A DNA stretch of 64,000 nt, taken from contig CAVUOA010000009.1 in assembly GCA_963742955.1 (NCBI GenBank), positions 124,001-188,000 of the forward strand. Direction: 5' to 3'. The DNA is from CAVUOA01 sp963742955 (GTDB lineage Bacteria; Bacteroidota; Ignavibacteria; Tepidaquicellales; OLB5). The notes below the pieces were generated by a model, which saw only the letters and a list, made by a program, of their open reading frames with translations, had not been told where the DNA came from and searched no databases. Shown in pieces: positions 18,795 to 27,708 of this stretch. How positions within the stretch are numbered: the first letter of the stretch is position 1; every line of letters starts with the position of its first letter. A program made the position numbers and the translations under genes.

Positions 18795-19910
18795 TTAGTT
18801 ACTTAATGTAAAAAAATTCAAATTTATTTCAAGCAGAACTTCGGTTCCCTGACCGATTGATGAAACTATTTCTACCTTGCCTCCAACAAGTTCAGCTCGT
18901 TCTTTCATATTTAAAAGTCCGAATCCTCTTCCCATTTTCTTGTTCCTGAGTGCATCGCCTATGTCAAAACCTTTACCGTTATCTTTTACTCTCACGTGTA
19001 CAAAATTTTCTTTCCTGTATAAATCGAGAATTACTTCTGTTGCTTCTGCATATTTGCTGATATTGTTGAATGATTCCTGGATTATTCTGTAAATAGCTAT
19101 TTCTACTTTGGGGTCAATTCTTTCTAAAAGCTGTGATACCTGGAATTTTACTTTTATTCCTGTCAGCTTCGAAAACTCCTGGCATAAAATTCTAAGAGCA
19201 GGAATTAATCCGAAATCATCAAGGGTTGTAGGCCTCAGGTCATGTGATATTCTGCGAGCCTCTACTATTGCCTTGCTGATAATCGAATCAACCTCTTTTA
19301 TCAGTTCGTTGAATTTTTCTTTATTCTGGCTTTGAACAAACTCAAACATCCCAAGCTTGAGTTTTGTTGCGCTTAGCAGCTGCCCAAGCCCGTCGTGAAG
19401 TTCTCTCGATATTCTTCTTCTTTCATTTTCCTGGGCTTCAATAATCGAAAGAGAACGTATTCTCTGTTCAAGAAGGGTCTGGTGTTCTTCCTCTGCTTTT
19501 TTCCTTTCGATAGCATAACGAATTGTTCTCACAAGGAGGTCACCTTCAACCTTATCTTTAACAAGGTAATCCTGTGCTCCCATTTGTACTGCACTAATAG
19601 CAGTTGTTTCGTCATTTAAACCGGAAAGTACAATTATCGGAACATGAGGTGCAGCAGCAAATACTTTCTGAAAGGTGCCTAATCCTTCACTGTCAGGCAG
19701 TTTTAAATCGAGCAGTACTACGTTTATGTTATTACTTTCAACAACGTCTATTCCCTGACCAAGTCTTTCGCATATTTGAAGGTTAAAAGTAATATTTCTT
19801 ACTTCTGAAAGATATTCTTTTATTAATCTAGCATCACCCGGGTTATCTTCGATTAATAATATTTCAATCAGCTTCTGGCTCTCTTTGTATTTAGGTGTAT
19901 CTTCTTTCAA
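18795..19910 (-). CDS. Receiver-headed NarX-type (HisKA_3) histidine kinase
   Basis: A 371-residue soluble hybrid. An N-terminal receiver (about 14-135; Asp68 in VVLLDLKLPDSEG; Lys118) joins a HisKA_3 dimerisation domain with the H-box ENERRRISRELHDGLGQ (His172) and an HATPase domain with N-box ESFNNISKYAEA, G1 DNGKGFD and G2 GRGFGLLNMKERA. It has no membrane segment, PAS or GAF domain, so the receiver itself is the only input. It should take phosphate from another kinase or bind a phospho-signal and then control the adjacent NarL regulator 16 bp downstream. Confidence 0.93.
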   Translation of the reverse strand: MKEDTPKYKESQKLIEILLIEDNPGDARLIKEYLSEVRNITFNLQICERLGQGIDVVESNNINVVLLDLKLPDSEGLGTFQKVFAAAPHVPIIVLSGLNDETTAISAVQMGAQDYLVKDKVEGDLLVRTIRYAIERKKAEEEHQTLLEQRIRSLSIIEAQENERRRISRELHDGLGQLLSATKLKLGMFEFVQSQNKEKFNELIKEVDSIISKAIVEARRISHDLRPTTLDDFGLIPALRILCQEFSKLTGIKVKFQVSQLLERIDPKVEIAIYRIIQESFNNISKYAEATEVILDLYRKENFVHVRVKDNGKGFDIGDALRNKKMGRGFGLLNMKERAELVGGKVEIVSSIGQGTEVLLEINLNFFTLSN

Positions 19911-20018
19911 ATAATAGTAATTACGTTCTTTTGCTAACCAAGATTTTTAATGGGTAAAGTGTATTTTAGTTAAAAATATATAAAATATTACTTTAAATAA
20001 AGCGAAAATAGAAAAATC

Positions 20019-20441
20019 TCAAATATTTTTTTCATGCCCAGGAAGCCTAACTGTATCCAGCCAAAACCTCTCAATAGACATAACTACATCGATAAAGTTT
20101 TCTAATTCCAATGGTTTACAAATATAGCTGTTTGCCCTTAATTCGTAAGAAGTTAAAATGTCCTTTTCACTCCTTGATGTTGAGAGAATAATCACAGGTA
20201 TCATTCTCAAAAATTCGTCCGATTTCATTTCCGCCAGCAGCTCTCTGCCGTCTTTCTTAGGTAAATTCAGGTCTAAAAGAATTATATCGGGTTTTTTGTT
20301 ACCCAAATTCCCCAAATACTCCATAGCTTCAGCACCGTCTTTTATTGCTACAATATTATGTTTTCCCCGGCACTCTTTAAATGCTTCTATGGTCAGCAGT
20401 ATATCAGCAGGATTATCTTCTATTAAAAGAATTTCAGACAT
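20019..20441 (-). CDS. Rcp1-like single-domain response regulator
   Basis: A 140-residue receiver of the Rcp1/CheY-like class that typically partners phytochrome-type kinases: LLIEDNPADILLTIEAF, phosphoacceptor Asp57 in IILLDLNLPKKDG, switch Ser in IILSTSRSEKD and Lys in YICKPLELENF. The C-terminal helix carries the F-x-V-V-x-S-I-x-x-FW pattern of that class. It lies 23 bp downstream of a kinase with the HDLQEPLR H-box, so it is the probable direct phosphoacceptor of that kinase. Confidence 0.93.
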   Translation of the reverse strand: MSEILLIEDNPADILLTIEAFKECRGKHNIVAIKDGAEAMEYLGNLGNKKPDIILLDLNLPKKDGRELLAEMKSDEFLRMIPVIILSTSRSEKDILTSYELRANSYICKPLELENFIDVVMSIERFWLDTVRLPGHEKNI

Positions 20442-20464
20442 TTTACTTTTTTATTATTGCCTAG

Positions 20465-21907
20465 TCATTTTAAAATGAAATGAAATACAGTTCCTTTATC
20501 TTTTTCCGATTCCACCCATATTCTGCCGCCGTGAAGTTCAACAATCTTCCTGCATACGGCAAGTCCTATTCCAGTACCGGGATAGTCTTTGCTGTTGTGT
20601 AATTTTTGGAATGCCTCGAATATTTTATCGAAATATTGTTTATCTATCCCTATACCGTTATCTGTTATTGAAAAAACCCAGCCGCCGTTCCGGCTGATGC
20701 ACGAAATAACTATTACAGGCTTCTTGTTTGTGTTGAACTTAACTGCGTTAGTTATCAGATGATAAAAAAGCTGGTGAAGCTGAAAGAAGTCTCCCTTTAT
20801 TACTGGGAGTCCGGTATGTTTAATTTCCGTATTTAAATCCGGCCATTCCTGTTTGATTGTATTCGATATGTCAGATACAAGTTTGCTGCAGTTAACTTCC
20901 TCCGAATGCATCCTTAACGAGTTTATTCTGGAATACAGAAGCAGGTCATCAATAAGAACTTTCATTTTGTTTGCGCCGCTTACTGCAAAATTTATAAATT
21001 CGTCGGCTTCAGAATCCAGCTTATTTGAATATTTCTTTTTTAATAATTGTACGTAGCTTGCAACCATTCTTAAAGGTTCCTGAAGGTCATGTGAAGCAAT
21101 GTAAGCAAATTTTTCTATTTCCTTATAGGAATCTTCAAGTTTCTTTTTCAGCTCTTCGGTTTTATCTAATTTTCCCGATTCTTTGAATGTCAGCATATAA
21201 CCTTTGGTGTTTTCATTCTCTCTTAGCGTTATAAGGTTATAAGTGATTTCCATGGTTTCGTTTTTCCTGTTTACGAATTTTATGGTATCATGAGCGGGCT
21301 CATTTGAAATATTCAAGCTCTGCAGGTAATCTAATTTTGAATCCAGGTCTTCGATATTTATTAATTTCCCGATATGTTCGCCAACAGCCTCATTGTTTAT
21401 CCATCCTGTAAGAAGTTCAGCAAGCGGATTAATGTAGGTAACTTTGCCGTGCAGGTCTGCAGCAATTATACCGTTGTCAAGATTTTCAAGAATTGAAAAA
21501 GCTAATTTCTCCTTTTTTTTGTGTATTTCTTCGGTATCAAATTTCTGGAGAGTAGTTTCAATCCACGTTTGAAGTTCTTTCTCTTCGAACGGTTTCAGGA
21601 AATATCCGTATGGCTCGGTTTTCTTTATCCTGCTTATTGTTGTATCATCCGCGTATGCAGTTACAAAAATAATAGGAATCCGCATTGTTTTATTAATAAT
21701 GTTAGCAGCTTCAATACCATCCATATCTCCTTTTAGCACAACATCCATTAATATTAAATCCGGTTTGTTAGATTTTAACGATTCAATTGCATCCTCCGCT
21801 TTAGAAAAAATTCCTGTAATCCTATAGCCATAGTTTAGCAGGATATTTTCAATATCTTTGGCAATAATAGCCTCGTCTTCAATTATCATTATTTTGGCAT
21901 CGTGCAA
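20465..21907 (-). CDS. REC-PAS-HisKA-HATPase histidine kinase
   Basis: A 480-residue soluble kinase. Receiver at residues 4-120 (IIEDEAIIAKDIE, phosphoacceptor Asp55 in LILMDVVLKGDMDG, Lys105 in FLKPFEEKE). A PAS domain spans about 135-245 (ILENLDNGIIAADLHGKVTY). HisKA with H-box FAYIASHDLQEPLRM (His273) is followed by HATPase motifs NAVKFN, DNGIGID and GTGIGLAVCRKIVELHGG. This H-box is the one seen in phytochrome-like kinases, though no chromophore-binding GAF/PHY domain is present. First gene of the receiver cluster in transcription order. Confidence 0.94.
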   Translation of the reverse strand: MHDAKIMIIEDEAIIAKDIENILLNYGYRITGIFSKAEDAIESLKSNKPDLILMDVVLKGDMDGIEAANIINKTMRIPIIFVTAYADDTTISRIKKTEPYGYFLKPFEEKELQTWIETTLQKFDTEEIHKKKEKLAFSILENLDNGIIAADLHGKVTYINPLAELLTGWINNEAVGEHIGKLINIEDLDSKLDYLQSLNISNEPAHDTIKFVNRKNETMEITYNLITLRENENTKGYMLTFKESGKLDKTEELKKKLEDSYKEIEKFAYIASHDLQEPLRMVASYVQLLKKKYSNKLDSEADEFINFAVSGANKMKVLIDDLLLYSRINSLRMHSEEVNCSKLVSDISNTIKQEWPDLNTEIKHTGLPVIKGDFFQLHQLFYHLITNAVKFNTNKKPVIVISCISRNGGWVFSITDNGIGIDKQYFDKIFEAFQKLHNSKDYPGTGIGLAVCRKIVELHGGRIWVESEKDKGTVFHFILK

Positions 21908-22061
21908 GGGGTTACCTCCGGCTCACTGAATTAGTTTACTCTAAGAATGTTAATAGGTTACACCTTTCATGTTAAAGGCAGTAAAACACTAAAAGTCTAG
22001 TAATTAAATGTTAAACAGTACAAATATATGAAATTCTGTAATTAAACGTAATATATACAAA

Positions 22062-22096
22062 AAAAAATCTGCAATTTATGAAATTGCAGATTTTTT
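22062..22096 (-). terminator. Strong intrinsic terminator of the 22170-25676 gene run
   Basis: A perfect 16-bp inverted repeat (22062-22077 with 22081-22096, core ATCTGCAATTT/AAATTGCAGAT, loop of 3 nt) whose arms end in A- and T-runs. On the minus strand it lies downstream of the gene ending at 22170 and is followed by a long T-tract, so it closes that transcript and separates it from the receiver cluster. Confidence 0.85.
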
Positions 22097-22169
22097 AAAT
22101 TAATTAACGATTTTCTTTTTTATACTCTTATCTATTTTTTTTAATTATGAAAATTATAATGAATCTAAA

Positions 22170-23432
22170 TTATTTCTTCTCACGCTCATCGTAGAAATCT
22201 CCAAGCTTGAACCTTATATTCAGGAAAGCCGAAAGAAGTCCAAAATGGCCGTTATCAAGTCTCGATAGCCTGATTGAAGGTCCAACAGCGAAGGAGTTTA
22301 ATGCAAAACCTTCGGCAATGTTGGAAACCAATACTTCAGTGAGAAGCTGGAAGTTTCTGATTTTCTTGAGGGTTGCGTTTACCCTGAAATCGAAAACCGA
22401 ACCTACAAGCCTGCTCTCACGCGTAAAGAGACCGATGTTCATTTCATTTGCGTAATATGCTGCGTAAACCTCTGTTCTTGTGGACCCGAACATTCTGAAA
22501 GGATATCTGAACTCTGCAATAAGGAAATTATCCTTAATTATATTGTTGGGCATATACTGTGAAGTATCTTTCTGGTTTTTGAAACGGTATAACGGGGGAC
22601 CGCCACCAGGTTCTACACCAGTTTCTTTAATTTCGCTGTAAACACCTACTTCGAGGAAGTTACCTAAAGGTACTGTATAAGTAAGCTCAATTCCTCTTGG
22701 CGGATTGAAAATAGCGTTATACTGTTTCCACGGTTTATTCTCAACGCTGTCTGAACCGAGGTCATGTGTATTCAATTCTCTGATCCTGGTTACATAGCTC
22801 ACTGAAACGCCAAGCATATTGAATCCCATTGAGACTTGGTCACTTTCAAATGGTCCGCTGTACTTAGTACCCAATCCAAAAGTGAATCCTATAGACCTCT
22901 TAATTGGAATTCCCAGTTTTTCCCAGCCGAATAATGTGAAGTAAGGGTTTATGTAAGCTGTAGTGTTTCTGATTATTCTTTCTTTCTTGGGAGGAGCAAC
23001 AAATTCCTTAATCCTAATTTGCCTGATAACATCTATGAATACGCTGGCATAATCAAGTTTTTTCTGATTGAGGTTTTCTTTATTTGTACCGGTCCAATTC
23101 TTTAATCCATCCTGAACCCGTTTTGAAAGCTGGGACCACGCAAATCTCTGTGCGGACGGGTCAAGCTCATCGCCCAGAACTACATACTGGTTTTGCGGAT
23201 TTGGGTCAGAAATGTTAATAACTAAAGTATAACTTTCAAGTTTAGGGTCTATACCCATGTCATCCTGTGCGATAACGAATATACTGTCATCCTCGGACCT
23301 TGCCAGAATTTTAAAATAATTCCAGGTTCTTGGATTATCAGGGTCTTCTTGTTGTGCATAGGCGCTCTTGACGCCTAATCCTAGCAGCAGCAAAAAGAAC
23401 AGGCACAAGATAGATAAGAGTTTGGTGTTCAT
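22170..23432 (-). CDS. Predicted outer-membrane beta-barrel protein, third gene of the trans-envelope run
   Basis: 420 residues with a clear signal peptide (MNTKLLSILCLFFLLLLGLG, cleavage near SAYA-Q). A soluble region (28-150) is followed by alternating aromatic/hydrophobic strands to the C-terminus, such as IGFTFGLGTKYSG, MGFNMLGVSVSYV, NFLEVGVYSEIKE and AEVYAAYY-like segments. I read these as a beta-barrel of about 12 strands ending LNIRFKLGDF. I recognise no named family. Its place after a GldL-like and a GldM-like gene, ahead of a terminator, suggests it is the outer-membrane partner of the same machine, in the position of GldN or PorP of T9SS, although no homology to either is evident. 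Confidence 0.6.
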   Translation of the reverse strand: MNTKLLSILCLFFLLLLGLGVKSAYAQQEDPDNPRTWNYFKILARSEDDSIFVIAQDDMGIDPKLESYTLVINISDPNPQNQYVVLGDELDPSAQRFAWSQLSKRVQDGLKNWTGTNKENLNQKKLDYASVFIDVIRQIRIKEFVAPPKKERIIRNTTAYINPYFTLFGWEKLGIPIKRSIGFTFGLGTKYSGPFESDQVSMGFNMLGVSVSYVTRIRELNTHDLGSDSVENKPWKQYNAIFNPPRGIELTYTVPLGNFLEVGVYSEIKETGVEPGGGPPLYRFKNQKDTSQYMPNNIIKDNFLIAEFRYPFRMFGSTRTEVYAAYYANEMNIGLFTRESRLVGSVFDFRVNATLKKIRNFQLLTEVLVSNIAEGFALNSFAVGPSIRLSRLDNGHFGLLSAFLNIRFKLGDFYDEREKK

Positions 23433-23499
23433 TGTATTGAGTATTAGTTTGAAATAATTTTAAATTTTATTATAGGTTAACAAATTTATTCAAAATCGT

Positions 23500-24396
23500 T
23501 TACCAGTCACCGAAAATAAATGTGTTTTGTCCGGTGATTTTATGTCCCGCAATTTTGTCTGTCACGGTAACTGTGAAACCTAATGAATACGGAGAATCCT
23601 TGCCATCTGTAAAATTATCAAACGCTGCCTTAGAAGTAAAAGCATTAAGAGTTACGTCATAAGACGTACCCTGCTGTTTAACCGTAACCGGTCCTGTGAA
23701 CTTAACATCAAGCTGTCCCGGGAAATCATCATCTATTGTAACACGGTAGCAGACTGTCCGCTGCAGGTTTGTAACCTTAGCATCTTCTCCCATTGAGGCA
23801 AGTCTCTGGAAATTTATCTTTGGTTTCTGGTTAGGAGATAATTCGATAGTTTTGGTGCTTGAGCCGACTTTAATTACTACAGAAGATTGTCCACCGGTTT
23901 CAAACGTTTTTGTGCTCTTAGGCGGAATAGTTGTAATTCCAACCACCTCAAGCGGGATATCGTATGGGTTGTTCAGAGTATTCATTGTATACTGTGTCAT
24001 TTTAATCGAGCCTATTCGGATATCCTTTGTTTCATTGGGTTCTTCCTGCTTCTGAATATCCGGTGGTTTTTGAACATCCGGCACCTGTGTTTTAAGCACG
24101 TACTGGCTCATATCTACAATCGGCGGCATATTTTGAACCAGCTGCTGAAGTCTTTCATTTTCTTTAAGCAGCTCTTTCGGCACAATTACAAATCTTGATG
24201 TGTCAACCATCACCGAGAGTTTCAGCACTTCATATAATTTTTCCAGCGAATCCATTGTAATCTGGGGTTTGGGAGTACCGTCATCTTCAACTACCTGTGT
24301 CAGGTTTAGATTAGCCCCTTTGATTGCAACAACGCACACTACAAAAATGTAGAGTGACTGGTATATAATAAATTTAACGTCTTTTTGTTTTCTCAA
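23500..24396 (-). CDS. GldM/PorM-like single-span periplasmic protein (tentative)
   Basis: 298 residues. A basic start (MRKQKDVK) precedes one membrane helix (about 9-28, FIIYQSLYIFVVCVVAIKGA), then a periplasmic region with a short helical part, a Pro/Gln-rich linker (VPDVQKPPDIQKQEEPNE, about 105-125) and a C-terminal half rich in beta strands that looks like two Ig-type domains. GldM of T9SS also has one N-terminal helix followed by stacked Ig-like domains, but is longer (about 500 residues). The resemblance is architectural, not a motif match. It lies 41 bp downstream of the four-helix coiled-coil protein. An alternative is a TolA/TonB-like energy transducer. Confidence 0.5.
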   Translation of the reverse strand: MRKQKDVKFIIYQSLYIFVVCVVAIKGANLNLTQVVEDDGTPKPQITMDSLEKLYEVLKLSVMVDTSRFVIVPKELLKENERLQQLVQNMPPIVDMSQYVLKTQVPDVQKPPDIQKQEEPNETKDIRIGSIKMTQYTMNTLNNPYDIPLEVVGITTIPPKSTKTFETGGQSSVVIKVGSSTKTIELSPNQKPKINFQRLASMGEDAKVTNLQRTVCYRVTIDDDFPGQLDVKFTGPVTVKQQGTSYDVTLNAFTSKAAFDNFTDGKDSPYSLGFTVTVTDKIAGHKITGQNTFIFGDW

Positions 24397-24437
24397 TTCT
24401 ATTGAACCTCCTTAAATTTTACTAATATGACTGAGGT

Positions 24438-25676
24438 TTATTGACGCTTGCCTGCAAGGTAAGCTAAGTTATCCAATCCCTTTATTGCCTGTGCATCTTT
24501 CAGAGAGTTAGCCGTTTCTGTCAGCATGTGAGATGTTATCTGCAATTCTTTCAGTAAATCCTTATCAGGATACTTTATATTGTTCATTTCTGTCATTAAG
24601 TTTCTCATTGCTTCGAGATTCTTCTTCATTATTTCACTGTACTCAGCAGTCTGAGTGGCTGCTGATAAAGCAGTTGTAAGGGATTGAGATGTATTCTGCA
24701 ATTCTTTAAGCAGGTCTGAATCGTGTACGTTCGTTTTGCTCATTTCGGCAATAGCATTTTTCATGATAACCACATTCTTTGAAATGTTTTCGCTGAACTC
24801 TGCTGCTCTCTTCATAGAATTGGAAATCTCCAGGGCTTCTTCCTTTGAGAATTTATCCATTACGGCTGCTTCGGGTCCTCTTCTTGAGAATCCGTCATGA
24901 AGCTGCTGTAAAATTGCTCTCTGGTGTATATCGTCTCTTTCGGTGAAGTATTCTTTTTCCAGGTCGTTTAACTCTTCGCGCAGTTCCGCAAATTTTAGAC
25001 CCTGCGAATCAAAAACTATTTCGAAGAGCTTTGCTACAGCAAGTATAACGATTGATTTGATTTCAAAAGGCACGGAGAAACCTAAGAATATGATTGGACC
25101 TTCTTTGATACTGATAAGCAGTATTGCAGCACCCAGCAAAGGCAAAGCTGTTCCCAAGCCGTCGACGATACTTGCGTACCTGTTTGTAATCCTTTCGATA
25201 ATTTCCTGCGAGACTCCTTTTGTGCTAACTTCTTTAAGCAGTTTTCTGTAAGAAAGTTCTGCGCAGAGAATAAAAACACCGTAAACAAGAATAGGCATCC
25301 ACCACAATGTAATCGGCTCAACACCTTTGTTAAGTGTTGTTGAACCCGGGAATACCCAATTTGCAAGATTCTCGGCTACTTTACCGAGAAAAGGAACTCT
25401 TGATACATCGATAAAAACAGAAAGTACGAGGGCAATGAAAGATGGGAAAGCAGGTTTCATTCTACCGAACAATCCTTCTCCCTGTATTCTAGATACGCCT
25501 TTATCTATAACAAATTGCTTAAGCTCATGATATTCGGTGGATTCGCTTAAAAGCTCCTGAACACGCTTTTCCAGGTTGTCTTTCTTGAAATTACCTCCAA
25601 AAATCTGTGATGACGCACTGCCACCGGAAGTTTTCTGCTCATTTGTTTTTAGATTAACATTCGGATTTTGATCCAT
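24438..25676 (-). CDS. GldL-like/MotA-ExbB-like inner-membrane protein with coiled-coil tail (tentative)
   Basis: 412 residues. After a soluble 70-residue head come four predicted helices (about 76-94, 122-142, 169-190, 194-220). Glu140 lies inside helix 2, a proton-channel-like position. The loop and helix 3 (ASIVDGLGTALPLLGAAIL) recall MotA/TolQ/ExbB pore helices. From residue 225 the protein is a long coiled coil ending in two imperfect repeats sharing DLLKELQ-x-TS-x-x-LT (around 321 and 375). GldL of T9SS likewise combines membrane helices carrying a buried Glu with a cytoplasmic coiled coil. The assignment is by architecture and gene order only. First gene of the three-gene run. Confidence 0.5.
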   Translation of the reverse strand: MDQNPNVNLKTNEQKTSGGSASSQIFGGNFKKDNLEKRVQELLSESTEYHELKQFVIDKGVSRIQGEGLFGRMKPAFPSFIALVLSVFIDVSRVPFLGKVAENLANWVFPGSTTLNKGVEPITLWWMPILVYGVFILCAELSYRKLLKEVSTKGVSQEIIERITNRYASIVDGLGTALPLLGAAILLISIKEGPIIFLGFSVPFEIKSIVILAVAKLFEIVFDSQGLKFAELREELNDLEKEYFTERDDIHQRAILQQLHDGFSRRGPEAAVMDKFSKEEALEISNSMKRAAEFSENISKNVVIMKNAIAEMSKTNVHDSDLLKELQNTSQSLTTALSAATQTAEYSEIMKKNLEAMRNLMTEMNNIKYPDKDLLKELQITSHMLTETANSLKDAQAIKGLDNLAYLAGKRQ

Positions 25677-25889
25677 TTTGTTTCTCCGTTTTGCTGGTTT
25701 AGTTTTATGGTTACAAATTCAAGTTTCTCTGTTAAATATAATACAAATTATAATATCAGTTAAACCAAAAAATTAAATGACATTATTTAAAATGTAGTCA
25801 TACAATATTTAAGTAAATTTTTAAAAAAACAATACCGTAATCACGTTAGCAATATAGGCACTTAACGTTTTAATAAATAATCTCTTATG

Positions 25890-27200
25890 TCAGTTTTTTG
25901 GAGGAATAGAAGTATACCTTAGCGAATGAACCTTATTTAAAATTGGTAACTGAATTTTGTTAATTTCTACCTTTTTTTCAAATTCGTCTCTGAATTTTTT
26001 TATAGTGTATTTTACCGGCCATGCCGCTGCATCGCCGAATGCGCAAATAGTATTTCCCTCGATATTATTTGCTATATCAGTTAAAAGGTCTATGTCTTCT
26101 TTTGTTCCGGAACCGGAATCAATCCTATCTAATATCTTCAGCATCCAGCCGCATCCTTCCCTGCATGGGGTGCATTGGCCGCAAGATTCGTGATAATAAA
26201 AATGAGTTATTCTCTTTAGCACTTTTACAATATCCGTGTCTTCATTCATTACAATTATTCCTGCAGTACCTATACTTGAACCGGCAGCTTTCAAACTCTC
26301 CTGGTCCATTTTCAAACCTTCAATTTCGTCTCCTCTTAAAGGGGGCATCGATGAGCCGCCCGGTATTATCATTTTAATTTTTTTGCTGCCGGTTACACCG
26401 CCTGCGTAATTAAAAATAATATCTGTTAAAAGTGTTCCCGATGGAAGTTCGTATACACCAGGCTTGTTAACATGACCGCTCACTCCATACAACAATGTAC
26501 CCGGGTGTTTCGGCTCTCCGATTTTCGTATACCACTCGGCTCCGTGCTCTATAATTGGAGGGATATTAGTTAATGTTTCTATATTATTTATTGTCGTCGG
26601 GCATCCCCATAGTCCATAGTTGGCAGGAAAAGGAGGTCTTACTCTTGGATACCCTCGTTTACCTTCAATTGAATTCATCAACGCAGATTCTTCACCGCAG
26701 ATGTAAGCTCCAGCTCCTCTGTGAATGAAAATATCGGTTGAGAAATCGGAACCTATTATATTCTTCCCGATTAAATTTCTTGCATAAGCATCATCAATCG
26801 CTGTCTGAAGCATTTCTATCCATTTATAATATTCTCCCCTGATATAAACGTATGCTGTTTTTATACCCATTGCGCGGCATGCTATCAGTGTCCCTTCAAT
26901 AAACTGGTGGGGATTAAACTCGAAAATTTGTCTGTCTTTAAAACTGCCCGGTTCAGATTCATCACCGTTGCAGCATAAATATTTCGGCTTTTCCGAAGTC
27001 TTTGGCATGAACGTCCATTTCAGTCCGGTAGGGAAGCAAGCGCCGCCTCTTCCCCTGAGATTTGATTTTTTTACTTCATCTGTTATCTGCTCAGGCTGCA
27101 TTTTAAGAATAGCTTTCCTGAGTGTTTCATAACCTCCGTGTTTGATATAAACATCGAGTTTATGATAGTCTGGTATGTCTTTTAATATTAGCTTTTCCAA
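25890..27200 (-). CDS. nuoF: NADH-quinone oxidoreductase subunit F
   Basis: 436 residues. Carries the NADH-binding GRGGACFPTGLKW and the FMN-binding stretches NGDESEPGSFKDR and HRGAGAYICGEESALMNSIEG. The N3 4Fe-4S cluster ligands are in CGQCTPCREGCGW with the distal Cys in TICAFGDAAAWP. It oxidises NADH in the peripheral arm of complex I. It follows nuoE by 8 bp and is the last gene of a nuoC-D-E-F run; no nuoG follows. Confidence 0.96.
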   Translation of the reverse strand: MEKLILKDIPDYHKLDVYIKHGGYETLRKAILKMQPEQITDEVKKSNLRGRGGACFPTGLKWTFMPKTSEKPKYLCCNGDESEPGSFKDRQIFEFNPHQFIEGTLIACRAMGIKTAYVYIRGEYYKWIEMLQTAIDDAYARNLIGKNIIGSDFSTDIFIHRGAGAYICGEESALMNSIEGKRGYPRVRPPFPANYGLWGCPTTINNIETLTNIPPIIEHGAEWYTKIGEPKHPGTLLYGVSGHVNKPGVYELPSGTLLTDIIFNYAGGVTGSKKIKMIIPGGSSMPPLRGDEIEGLKMDQESLKAAGSSIGTAGIIVMNEDTDIVKVLKRITHFYYHESCGQCTPCREGCGWMLKILDRIDSGSGTKEDIDLLTDIANNIEGNTICAFGDAAAWPVKYTIKKFRDEFEKKVEINKIQLPILNKVHSLRYTSIPPKN

Positions 27201-27208
27201 TTCAGTTT

Positions 27209-27694
27209 TTATGATTTAGACATATCTGAAAGAAGTTTGTCAATTTTTTTATTATCCAGGTTTTCCTCAAAATAATTATTTACCTGCATCATAGGAGCGG
27301 TGCTGCAGCTGCCGAGGCACTCAACTTCAGTAACTGTAAACAACCCGTCAGGAGATGTTTCACCCGGTTTGATATTAAGCTTACCGGTAATATAATCAAG
27401 CACGTCATAGGCCCCTCTGAGCATGCACGAAACATTTGTGCATACCTGTAATTGATATTTACCTGCAGGCTTTGAATTATACATGGTATAAAATCTAACA
27501 ACTCCCAGTATATGTTCAACGGGAATATTCAGAAGTTTGCCTACATATTCCATAACTTCGTTTGAAATCCATCCGAATTGCTCCTGTGCCATCCATAATA
27601 CAGGCATGAGCGCGGCATGAGTGCTGGGATAGCGCGATTTAATTACTTCAAGCTTCTTTAGATTTTCGTTAGTGAATTTAATATCCATGTACAA
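27209..27694 (-). CDS. nuoE: NADH-quinone oxidoreductase subunit E
   Basis: 161-residue thioredoxin-fold subunit carrying the N1a 2Fe-2S cluster. The four ligands are visible as CTNVSC and CLGSC after VTEVE. The family segments FGWISNEVMEYVG and VRFYTMYNSKPAG are intact. It lies 14 bp downstream of nuoD and 8 bp upstream of nuoF. Confidence 0.95.
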   Translation of the reverse strand: MYMDIKFTNENLKKLEVIKSRYPSTHAALMPVLWMAQEQFGWISNEVMEYVGKLLNIPVEHILGVVRFYTMYNSKPAGKYQLQVCTNVSCMLRGAYDVLDYITGKLNIKPGETSPDGLFTVTEVECLGSCSTAPMMQVNNYFEENLDNKKIDKLLSDMSKS

Positions 27695-27708
27695 GGTTTA
27701 AATTTATT

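Noticed and set aside
20465..21907. A phytochrome photoreceptor, suggested by the HDLQEPLR H-box and the Rcp1-like partner
   Set aside because: No chromophore-binding GAF/PHY domain or conserved bilin Cys is present; the input region is a receiver and one PAS domain.
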